From: Ephydatia muelleri
Lineage: Eukaryota; Porifera; Demospongiae; Spongillida; Spongillidae
Direction of reading: 5' to 3'
Assembly: GCA_013339895.1 (NCBI GenBank)
Contig: JABACO010000011.1
Coordinates: forward strand, 6,190,570-6,254,569
DNA length: 64,000 bases
The notes below the pieces were generated by a model. The model had not been told where the DNA came from. It ran no database searches and saw only the letters and a program-made list of their open reading frames with translations. Position numbers and translations under genes: made by a program. Of this stretch, positions 25,422 to 36,900 are shown in pieces. Positions within the stretch are counted from its first letter, which is position 1. Every line of letters starts with the position of its first letter.

Positions 25422-26061
25422 GGAAGTTAAGTATTCACCAGATCAGTGCATGTATTTCAGCATGGCATTCATTTAACTTGACTTAATATCTTTCGGCCAT
25501 TGCATTGCAAAACCACCTAAGCGGAGATTGTCAGCAGAACTAAAATAAGTGTAGTTCATGTAAGGCTCAGTACAGGACTCAGTTGCGAGGGCAAGCACGA
25601 AAGGTTTAAATATGTGACGTTAACATGTGTGTGTCAAGGAAGTGCATCATCAATACCAAAGTATTAAACATTTTGTGCCAAGACAGGCAATGTTTCCTTT
25701 TACTACTGAAGTGTGCCAGACAGAAACGTGCAGATTAATAACCTTAAGGTTAATGACGCCAAGGTCTATGACTTGACATTAAATTGGACTTAACCTTATA
25801 ATGTCACTGAAACAACGAGCCTGACATATGTATTGAAAGCCGGTACTGGATAGTATGAGTGGCTACCTGTTGCCGAGCAAGCTGCATATATTTGCAAACT
25901 TGTGTTATTAAATAACTCAAACTCGCACAAATATAAATTCAGTGGGTAAAAACAGGCCACTCACATGAATGTATTACCTAACAGCATTGAAGGCAGACAT
26001 TGGCCTAAAATCTTCTATACATATGACTAATTAAGTATGGTTTTTTTACACTGTGGGTTAC

Positions 26062-26098
<37 letters not shown>

Positions 26099-26640
26099 TT
26101 GCCCATAGTCGTGTTTTGACTATTTGCATTAAAATGTAACATCACACTATATTGTCTAAAACAGAGCATATGAGGGGTGGGAGTGTCTTAACTATTTCTC
26201 TGGTGACAGCACAACATTCCAATGCTGCAGCTGCTATACAAAAGCCACTTTGTTTATCTAAACAGTTAACGCTTTTAGAGTTGTTTACAAACAACATTTT
26301 TCTGCAACACGGAAATCCTTAACTGATCTGCACTACACTGTTCGCCCATAAACAAACATTTAGAACAGTATTATTAGTGATTCTCTGTGCAGTGCGTGTG
26401 TGATTTTGCTAAAGGAAGGCTCAGAGTGGGCAGATCCCTCCTCCAGCCTGTGCACTGCACACCTACACCTATCATGCTGCCTGTCAGAGTGTGTCATGAT
26501 ACAATATTGCATAACCACACACAGGACAGTTCATCACCTAGAATGGGCAAGTGGCCAAGAACAACAGCCTGGTGTCCCTCTCAGCAGTTCAACCCCAGAG
26601 CGGTGAGTGTACAACAGTGGTAACACACAAATGGAACTCT
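25422..26640. other. Non-coding, with a poly-C tract
   Basis: No exon is recognised. About 36 uninterrupted C residues occupy 26063-26098. The length of such a tract is often unreliable in an assembly. Confidence 0.5.
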
Positions 26641-26649
26641 TTTCCCCGT

Positions 26650-27560
26650 AGCAACACCTGACCCTGTATCAACTCCTGGAGGTTTGGGTCAACAAACTGT
26701 GTCAGGAGGAGTAGAGCTGTTTCGTGGAAGACTTTCTGTCTTCCCACATGGTGTTTAATGTTGTACCACTACACTCTGTGTTGGAATGTACAGTGATCTC
26801 ACACTAGCAGCAAATGTCAGTCTGGCTGCTACAAGCTATGCTCTCCCTCTAGCAGTCACTTGTAAGTAGACAGGAAAGTGCACATATGACCTACTCTACC
26901 AATGGAGTAGTGACCCAATTAAAATAACTGGGCTGGTACCAAGGACCACCTACACCTTCTCTGTCACTGCTTACACCATCACAGGACTAAGGAAAACACA
27001 ACAAGTACAGACAAGTACTGCAGATATGCGGGAGTGGTAGATGGAAAATTATTCACTTCATTGCGCTCTACCCTCAGCCAATGTAACTGGAGTGATGGTG
27101 TTAGCCATGAACACAACATCTGTCTGAGTGTCCTGGCTGGCTGTCCAGCTCCCTCCAGATGGCATCCTTACAGGGTACACAGTGTATCATCTTTCTCCAA
27201 CACTTCAAAGATGCAGTCGGGTGTGTACAGCAATCACATTTTACCTCCTAGCACCACATGGGGAGACATCAATAACCTAAATCCTATTGATGAGTTCAGT
27301 GTGCTTGCACAGGTGACCATCACGGGACAGTTGTATAGTGGTCAGATGGACACATCACTGGTCAACACACCCGCCATCCCTCCAGGTAAGGTACCTCCCG
27401 TGACAATATTACAAGCCAATGACATGGACCTTGTAGTTTCCTCAAGCTTCATATACACCTCATCCTGGGAAGGAGTGCTTGCCAGAGCTGTGTTGTGGTT
27501 CTTATTGTTGCTATGGTGATCATTGCCTCATTTCTTATAACTCTATATACAGAAAAAAGG
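26650..27560 (+). pseudogene. Relic of FN3 and transmembrane exons of a receptor
   Basis: The pieces are FN3-like. About 26932-26990 has GLVPRTTYTFSVTAYTITG. About 27075-27390 has MNTTSV, a stop, then VSW and DGILTGYTVYHL, and later DEFSVLAQVTITGQLYSG, in different frames. About 27482-27550 encodes a hydrophobic helix (SCVVVLIVVAMVIIASFLI) followed by KR, as in a single-pass receptor. Stops and frame changes rule out a functional gene. The segment from about 27119 onwards recurs at 51819-52250. Confidence 0.65.
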
Positions 27561-28295
27561 TTTGGTCAAACTGCTATGATGTTTATGCTCAAATACTTTG
27601 ATGATGTCTTCACTATTAGAACAAAATTTGTTTTCTTCTGACAATCGGTGGCATATAGCCTCACCATCTATGTCTGATTCACTCCACATGTTATTCTCAG
27701 TGATGTGATCACATTGAATTTTCATGTGATGCATATGGTGAAATAAGAGCACATGAACATGACTGCCATGAAGTGGTTGAACAGTGAACAGTGATGTGAC
27801 CTTTAACTAAAGCTCACCTGTGCCTCATTAAATACACATAGACTGTTTGTGTTGTACACGTTTAACTCTTTCATGGGCAACAGAACAATATTGCGCCGCA
27901 GGTACTATACTAAAGAAACTCTGTTTATCACACTTTGCAGTCAACAAACTATTGATCAGTTGCTTCCTGGTTGTATAGTGTAAGTTATTTGCTAACTACA
28001 TTTTCCTGCAACATGCAACACTTTCTTTTGCACAACATTGGCTTAGCCTGCGAAAGAGTTATAATTGTCTTATTCATATTTGCTATCATTAAACTTACAA
28101 CTTACAACTTACAACTGTGTCATGCCAGAGCACCAGTGCAAAACAAAAATAAGATGTGAGCCTCAAATGAGGTTAGAGAAAATATAAATCCCTAGCTGAT
28201 TTATATGTACACACTTGTGCAGTGTACTCAAAACAACTGTTCTCTTGAGGCAACCTTAAAATGGCTTGGACAGTACCAAATACAGTTGTTACAAC

Positions 28296-29020
28296 AGGGG
28301 CGGATTTAGGGGGGGGGGGGGGGGGGGGGCCCTTTCCTATATGAAGAATGACGTAATGCATACTGTAATCTATGCAGCGTTCTGCATGTTACCGTCCTTT
28401 GATTTGCAATTGCACATCGTTCTAGCCAAGTGGGGTCTATATCGATCTAATCAAATCCTCCTACATGCGTATTAACGAAATATTTAATCGCGCGATCGAT
28501 CGAATGGTGCGTGTGAGTGAGGTAAGCGATCAAAAGACGTGAATGGGATGGATCTCAGATTCTTTTCCTCAGAAAACAGATAGCTATAGAGCTAAATAAA
28601 CTAACAATACTAATATCATAGTAAAACATACATGAGTAATTTATAGACCGACATGTAGCTGGTGCTTGGCCACGTGCACGCTTCGGTCACAAATTCACAA
28701 AAGCTTTGCGTCACGAATTTAATTGCTGAGCAGTAGGAACCATAGCATTGTGAAAAATGAACAGTTTTCTCGTCGCTATCCATGCAGGCTCTAGTAATCC
28801 GGATATCGCGTGATGTATATGTATGGGATATCACTGTGATTTCATGCTAAATAAACGCAAAAGCAAAAAAGCGGCTGGCCAGACCCCACTGGGGAAGCTA
28901 TCAGCGCTCCCCCCAACCCCCCCTTACTGTCACGGGAGGAGCACGCCCCCTTCCGTACCCTCCCCCAGTTGTGAATATATTTATCAGACCCCCTATTCCC
29001 AAAATCCTGGATCTGCCCCT
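28296..29020. mobile_element. Non-autonomous hAT-like insertion, present only in duplication copy 1
   Basis: The left end reads CAGGGGCGGATTTAGGGGG and the right end CTGGATCTGCCCCTG, an inverted terminal pair of the CAGGGGCGGAT type. Copy 2 (about 52985-53005) continues across this point without the insert, which dates the insertion after the duplication or marks a loss in copy 2. A long G run (about 28310-28329) adjoins the left end. It contains no transposase. Confidence 0.7.
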
Positions 29021-29039
29021 GTTTAATGTTGCATATTGA

Positions 29040-29400
29040 TTACATAATGGGGTCATGAAGAAATTAAGAGGGATATGGCTTAATGTTTTGGTCATAGTGA
29101 GACACCTTCGTAGACTGACTAAAGATTCAAACAAAATGGGAACTGTTCTTCAAATATATAGGAAGTGTTGCAAGCATCTTTTCTCTCTTTGATCTGACAT
29201 GGGTTTTTGAAGTTCTCATTGTTTCTAGAGCCTTCCAAGTCATTCCAAGGGTTTCTGATATTGTTATTTTCTTCTGTGTGTTAAAAAAGAAGTTCAGCTG
29301 GCTTGAAAACAACTGTTCCAGCATGATTATGCTAGTGTTGCAAAGACATCAAAGCAAATACACAGAAAGTGAAAGCTATGTGTCTGCACTGCACTAGGCG
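29040..29400 (+). pseudogene. Adhesion-GPCR 7TM fragment, broken
   Basis: TTTTGGTCATAGTGAGACAC and the following 250 bp match 18760-19050 of the intact adhesion GPCR (cytoplasmic loop, FGLTWVF-type TM, tail), but with frame shifts and deletions. The corresponding segment of copy 2 (53200-54090) is longer and includes the preceding TM helices. Confidence 0.75.
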
Positions 29401-30955
29401 TAGGTGCTCAGTTCATGCGTGTGAGAATCCAATTAAGAAAACCAGCTGGGTCTCAGAACATTTCTGTTGAAACAAAATCTTTACATGTAATGTACATGTA
29501 GCATGAACTGGCCTGCACAAATAACTCATGCAATTTATACATACAGTTGCCCTTCTTTGGGTGGGCTGGGACAACTGGCTCTGGACGATTGTGGTTCTTC
29601 CATATATCATGTCCCCAGTCCTTAATGATGAAACATGAATTCTACGTTTACTGCCCCTCTGGCTCCCCACTTCCCCCCCCTCCCCCCCTCTATCTAAACA
29701 AACACATGGGAGAAATAAAATGGTGGATTCCGCATCTGGTTGATTATGGGACTGGAGCTCGAAATCCCTAACAATAAGGCACATTCTGCATGACGTTTTG
29801 CAAATATATAACAGTTCAGTAGATCACTGATGAGTGATGCAATAAAAGATACAACCTAATAGTTTAACAATTTGTTTGAGTAAAGATGCAAAGTGCTACA
29901 ATACGAGTATTATTGTAAATGATTACTTATCGTGCTTAAAGACACAACACCAGCTAGCACTAACTGTTTAGAGTGCATGCTGTTAGCTATTGAGAAAAAA
30001 AAAACACACACATTTTCTGAATAAACAATCCAGTTTATTGTACATCAGTATATAAACCTGCTTATAGTCCAAGCATTGCAACTTGAAATTGGCAATTGAA
30101 TCTTTCGGCAGTGGTGGTAAGATTGTTACAGTTAAAAAAGATAGCTACTATTAGAGGTCAATAAATAGTCAAAACCCTTTGCACTAGCTTAATTGGCTAG
30201 CATTTCCCTCACTGTTATGTGCTGATAAAGACCTTTGGATCCACCCTCATTGTAAATCCTTTGCATTCGTCACACAGTGTAAGCCTAAGTTTCAGTTTTT
30301 CTGTCAGGCTGAAATATATCTGTAATTATTAGTTGCATTACTTGGTCAACTATTAAGTATTACTTGTGCTTGTATTTCATCAATTGATTGTCATAATTAT
30401 GTGGACTGCGAATGCTTCTATTAAAATAGCTATTTAATCATCTAGTGTAAACATAACAATATTCTAAAGCCATTGTTACACAGAATCATTTTCACTAGGC
30501 TTGAACAATTGGGTAGTTTGCTATACATTTGTGTGACAGAAGTGCATTGTCTTCATTACAAACATTCCTGACTTTAAGTAGCACATACTAGAAATCATAA
30601 ACAACAAAACTAACATACCAAAATTGACCATTAAAGTGTGGTTTGTAATTAACCCGTTTGATTATATTTACATGCAGGAGGAGTTGCATTTGCTAAACAA
30701 TCTGTAACGTATAGTATGTCAATGCTTTGCAGACGATCTCATCTCAAAAGGTGCATGATAAAATGACGTAAAATAAGAAAAGGCAACTGAGTATTCAGTT
30801 TTCCTTTGTGATCATTAGCATTATTAAGCAAGCACTTGGCAGTATTTGTTTCTAGCTCAGCTAAATTCACTCAAAGATTCTGTGTGACATCAAGTGTGCA
30901 TTCAGAACATATTAATCCTATACCTAATACAGTTATCACTAACCTAGGTGTAACA
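29400..30955. promoter_or_regulatory. Upstream region of receptor-phosphatase gene A
   Basis: No gene is recognised. The stretch is almost identical to 54105-55668 upstream of gene B, so both genes probably share the same promoter and 5' UTR. An open frame runs back from the ATG at 30956 to about 30836 without an upstream ATG. No convincing core promoter element is seen. Confidence 0.45.
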
Positions 30956-33900
30956 ATGATCTGGAGATCTGTTACATCATTTTGTCTATCACTGCTACTC
31001 ATCTGCAATGTAACAGGTACACCATTCAATTATTATAACAAAATTATACTCACTGTACATTATTTTAAAGATGCGAACAACACTACAATGGTTCCTTCAT
31101 TAGTTCCTGTGGTCACCACATCATCATATGGCAACTCAATAGCTGGATCTGTGTACACACTGGTGTGTATGGTGAAGGTGGTAGATGGACTGGTAGTTGT
31201 CCCTGATGTGGTGTGGATGAAGGATGGAGGAGTTCTTGTGAATGGGACCAACATCATACTGACAAGGACTGTGTCAGGTGGAAACAGTACTCTAAATCTC
31301 ACCTTCAATCCTCTGCTCACATCTCATGGAGGACAGTACACTTGTGTTGCAACTATCTCTGTACCACAGCTATCTCTGAACATCACCAATTCATCAGCAG
31401 TTACTGTATCAGTACAGAGTGAGTTTAATCATGTAACTTTTAAGTGCTATCATGAATGCAATATCTTCACAGTTCCAGTGCCAAATGTAACTCTTTCACC
31501 TGTACCACTCGGTAGCTCAATGTACACCGGTACTTCCATAAGCATGTCTTGTGCTTTTACAGTCCCATCTGTTGTGGACTCTCCTGTAATGTTAAACACA
31601 TTTTGGATAGGACCACAGGGGCCAATATATAGGACAATGACAATCATTACACAGTCAATGATGGTGTATAATGCAACACTGCAAATAAATCCTTCAAATA
31701 CAAGTGACACAGGCATATATTGGTGTGTAGGGAACATCTCTTCAAACAGCAGCTATATTGTTACCTCCAGCAATGCTTCAGCAAATACATCACTCACGGT
31801 ACAAGGTAGGAATAGGAAATACAATTCCACTCATGCAAATCATTCCCTCTCATCTCCAGCTCTTCCTCCTCCTGTGGTCACCACATCATCGTACGGCAGC
31901 ACAATAGCTGGTTCTGTGTACTCACTGGTGTGTATGGTGAAGGTGGTAGATGGACTGGTAGTTAACCCTGATGTGGTGTGGATGAAGGATGGAGGGGTTC
32001 TTGTGAATGGGACCAATACCACACTGACAAGGACTGTGTTAGGTGGAAACAGTAATCTAAATCTCATCTTCAATCCTCTGCTCACATCTCATGGAGGACA
32101 GTACATTTGTGTTGCTACTATCTCTGTACCACAGCTATCTCTGAGCGTCACCAATTCATCAGCAGTTACTGTATCAGTACAGAGTGAGTTTAATCATGTA
32201 ACTTTTAAGTGCAATCATGAATGCAATATCTTCACAGTTCCAGTGCCAAGTGTAACTCTTTCACCTGTACCACTCGGTAGCTCAGTGTACACCGGTACTT
32301 CCATAAGCATGTCTTGCGCTTTTACAGTCCCATCTGTTGTGGACTCTCCTGTAATGTTAAACACATTGTGGACTGGACCACAGGGGCCAATATATAATGG
32401 AAATAGGACAATGACAACCATTACACAGTCAATGATGTTGTATAATGCAACACTGCAAATAAATCCTTCAAATACAAGTGACATAGGCATATATTGGTGT
32501 GTGGGGAACATCTCTTCAAACAGCAGCTATATTGTTACCTCCAGCAATGCTACAGCAAATGCATCACTCACGGTACAAGGTGAGAATAGGAAATACAATT
32601 CTACTCATGTAAATCATTCCCTCTCATCTCCAGCTCTCCCTCCTCCTGTGGTCACCACATCATCGTACGGCAGCACAATAGCTGGATCTGTGTACTCACT
32701 GGTGTGTATGGTGAAGGTGGTAGATGGACTGGTAGTTGTCCTCGATGTGGTGTGGATGAAGGATGAAGGGGTTCTTGTGAATGGGACTAATATCACACTT
32801 ACAAGGACTGTGTCAGGTGGAAACAGTACTCTAAATCTCACCTTCAATCCTCTGCTCACATCTCATGGAGGACAGTACACTTGTGTTGCCACTATCTCTG
32901 TACCACAGCTATCTCTGAGCGTCACCAATTCATCAGCAGTTACTGTATCAGTACAGAGTGAGTTTAATCATGTAACTTTTAAGTGCAATCATGAATGCAA
33001 TATCTTCACAGTTCCAGTGCCAAGTGTAACTCTTTCACCTGTACCACTCGGTAGCTCAGTGTACACCGGTACTTCCATAAGCATGTCTTGTGCTTTTACA
33101 GTCCCATCTGTTGTGGACTCTCCTGTAATGTTAAACACATTGTGGATAGGACCACAGGGGCCAATATACAATGGAAATAGGACAATGACAATCATTACAC
33201 AGTCAATGATGGTGTATATTGCAACACTGCAAATAAATCCTTCAAATACAAGTGACACAGGCATATATTGGTGTGTGGGGAACATCTCTTCAAACAGCAG
33301 CTTTATTGTTACCTCCAGCAATGCTTCAGCAAATACATCACTGACGGTACAAGGTGAGAATAGGAAATACAATTCCACTCATGCAAATTATTCCCTCTCA
33401 TCTCCAGCTCTTCCTCCTCCTGTGGTCACCACATCATCATATGGCAGAACAATAGCTGGTTCTGTGTACTCACTGGTGTGTATGGTGAAGGTGGTAGATG
33501 GACTGGTAGTTGTCCCTGATGTGGTGTGGATGAAGGATGGAAGAGTTCTTGTGAATGGGACCAATACCACACTGACAAGGACTGTGTTAAGGGGAAACAG
33601 TAATCTAAATCTCACCTTCAATCCTCTGCTCACATCTCATGGAGGACAGTACACTTGTGTTGCTACTATCTCTGTACCACAGCTATCTCTGAACATCACA
33701 AATTCATCAGCAGTTACTGTATCAGTACAGAGTGAGTTTGATAAAAGTTCCATGAGTTACTATTAACCCTTTGTATCCACAGTTCCACTGCCAAGTGCAA
33801 CAATTGTATTTGTGTCACCTGGTAGCTTAGTGGTCTCTGGAATTCCAATAAGCATATTTTGTGCCTTCTCAATTCCATCAGGAGTGGACAGTTCTGTAAT

Positions 33901-36900
33901 GGTGAATACCTTTTGGATTAGACTAAATCAGACATTAAATAATGGCGACAGAATCAAAATTAGTACTTCCCAGTCAATGGCGGCCTACAACACAACACTT
34001 CAAATCACCCCTGTAAATATCAGTGACACTGGCATGTATCAGTGCGTAGGAAGTATCTCTTCAAATAGCAGTTATGTTGTGGGTTCCAGCAATGCTTCAG
34101 CAAATATTTCATTGTCTGTACAAGGTGAGAATACTTATGAGACCAGACCACTGATGTTAACCCTTCCCTCTCATCTCCAGCTCTCCCTCGTCCTGTGGTC
34201 ACCACATCATCATATGGCAGCTCAATAGCTGGTTCTGTGTACTCACTGGTGTGTATGGTGAAGGTGATAGATGGACTGGTAGTTGTCCCTGATGTGGTGT
34301 GGATGAAGGATGGAGGGGTTCTTATGAATGGGACCAATACCACACTGACAAGGACTGTGTCAGGTGGAAACAGTACTCTAAATCTCACCTTCAATCCTCT
34401 GCTCACATCTCATGGAGGACAGTGCACTTGTGTTGCTACTATCTCTGTACCACAGCTATCTCTGAATATCACAAATTCATCAGCAGTTACTGTATCAGTA
34501 CAGAGTGAGTTTGATAAAAGTTCCATGAGTTACTATTAACCCTTTGTATACACAGTTCCACTGCCAAGTGCAACAATTGTATTTGTGTCACCTGGTAGCT
34601 TAGTGGTCTCTGGAATTCCAATAAGCATATTTTGTGCCTTCTCAATTCCATCAGTGGTGGACAGTTCTATAATGGTGAAGACCTTTTGGATTAGACTGAA
34701 TCAGACATTAAATAATGGCGACAGAATCAAAATTAGTACTTCCCAGTCAATGGCGGCCTACAACACAACACTTCAAATCAACCCTGTAAATATCAGTGAC
34801 ACTGGCATGTATCAGTGCGAAGGAAGTATCTCTTCAAATAGCAGTTATGTTGTTGGTTCCAGCAATGCTTCAGCAAATATTTCATTGTCTGTACAAGGTG
34901 AGAATACTTATGAGACCAGACCACTGATGTTAACCCTTCCCTCTCATCTCCAGCTCTCCCTCCTCCAGTGGTCACCACATCATCATATGTCAGCTCAATA
35001 GCTGGATCTGTGTACTCACTCGTGTGTACAGTGAAGGTGGTAGATGGACTGGTAGTTGTCCCTGATGTGGTGTGGATGAAGGATGGAAGAGTTCTTGTGA
35101 ATGGGACCAATACCACACTGACAAGGACTGTGTCAGGTGGAAACAGTACTCTAAATCTCACCTTCAATCCTCTGCTCACATCTCATGGAGGACAGTACAC
35201 TTGTGTTGCCACTATCTCTGTACCACAGCTATCTCTGAGCATCACCAATTCATCAGCAGTTACTGTATCAGTACAGAGTGAGTTTAATCATGTAACTTTT
35301 AAGTGCAATCATGAATGCAATATCTTCACAGTTCCAGTGCCAAGTGTAACTCTTTCACCTGTTCCACTCGGTAGCTCAGTGTACACCGGTACTTCCATAA
35401 GCATGTCTTGTGCTTTTACAGTCCCATCTGTTGTGGACTCTCCTGTAATGTTAAACACATTGTGGATAGGACCACAGGGGCCAATATATAATGGAAATAA
35501 GACAATGACAATCATTACACAGTCAATGATGTTGTATAATGCAACACTGCAAATAAATCCTTCAAATACAAGTGACATAGGCATATATTGGTGTGTGGGG
35601 AACATCTCTTCAAACAGCAGCTATATTGTTACCTCCAGCAATGCTACAGCAAATGCATCACTCACGGTACAAGGTGAGAATAGGAAATACAATTCTACTC
35701 ATGTAAATCATTCCCTCTCATCTCCAGCTCTCCCTCCTCCTGTGGTCACCACATCATCGTACGGCAGCACAATAGCTGGATCTGTGTACTCACTGGTGTG
35801 TATGGTGAAGGTGGTAGATGGACTGGTAGTTGTCCTCGATGTGGTGTGGATGAAGGATGAAGGGGTTCTTGTGAATGGGACTAATATCACACTTACAAGG
35901 ACTGTGTCAGGTGGAAACAGTACTCTAAATCTCACCTTAAATCCTCTGCTCACATCTCATGGAGGACAGTACACTTGTGTTGCCACTATCTCTGTACCAC
36001 AGCTATCTCTGAGCGTCACCAATTCATCAGCAGTTACTGTATCAGTACAGAGTGAGTTTAATCATGTAACTTTTAAGTGCAATCATGAATGCAATATCTT
36101 CACAGTTCCAGTGCCAAGTGTAACTGTACCACTCGGTAGCTCAGTGTACACCGGTACTTTCATAAGCATGTCTTGCGCTTTTACAGTCCTATCTGTTGTG
36201 GACTATCCTGTAATGTTAAACTCATTGTGGACTGGACCACAGGGGCCAATATATAATGGAAATAGGACAATGACAATCATTACACAGTCAATGATGGTGT
36301 ATATTGCAACACTGCAAATAAATCCTTCAAATACAAGTGACACAGGCATATATTGGTGTGTGGGGAACATCTCTTCAAACAGCAGCTTTATTGTTACCTC
36401 CAACAATGCTTCAGCAAATACATCACTGACGGTACAAGGTGAGAATAGGAAATACAATTCCACTCATGCAAATTATTCCCTCTCATCTCCAGCTCTTCCT
36501 CCTCCTGTGGTCACCACATCATCATATGGCAGCACAATAGCTGGATCTGTGTACTCACTGGTGTGTACTGTGAAGGTGGTAGATGGACTGGTAGTTGTCC
36601 CTGATGTGGTGTGGATGAAGGATGGAAGAGTTCTTGTGAATGGGACCAATACCACACTGACAAGGACTGTGTTAGGTGGAAACAGTAATCTAAATCTCAC
36701 CTTCAATCCTCTGCTCACATCTCATGGAGGACAGTACACTTGTGTTGCTACCATCTCTGTACCACAGCTATCACTGAATGTCACCAATTCATCAGCAGTT
36801 ACTGTATCAGTACAGAGTGAGTTTGATAAGAGTTCCATGAGTTACTATTATCCCTTTGTATCCACAGTTCCACTGCCAAGTGCAACAATTGTATCTGTGT

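Larger units (their letters stand above)
27119..31420. repeat. Segmental duplication, copy 1
   Basis: This stretch aligns almost colinearly with 51819-56100 at an offset of about 24.7 kb. Identical long blocks include the CACATGGGGAGACATCAATA region, the whole 29.4-30.9 kb intergenic sequence and the signal-peptide exon. Copy 1 carries an extra element at 28296-29020 and lacks about 750 bp present at about 53045-53790 in copy 2. Confidence 0.9.

Noticed and set aside
30836-30955. N-terminal extension of receptor gene A upstream of the ATG at 30956
   Set aside because: There is no ATG in this stretch. The signal peptide starts cleanly at 30956, and gene B has the same arrangement.
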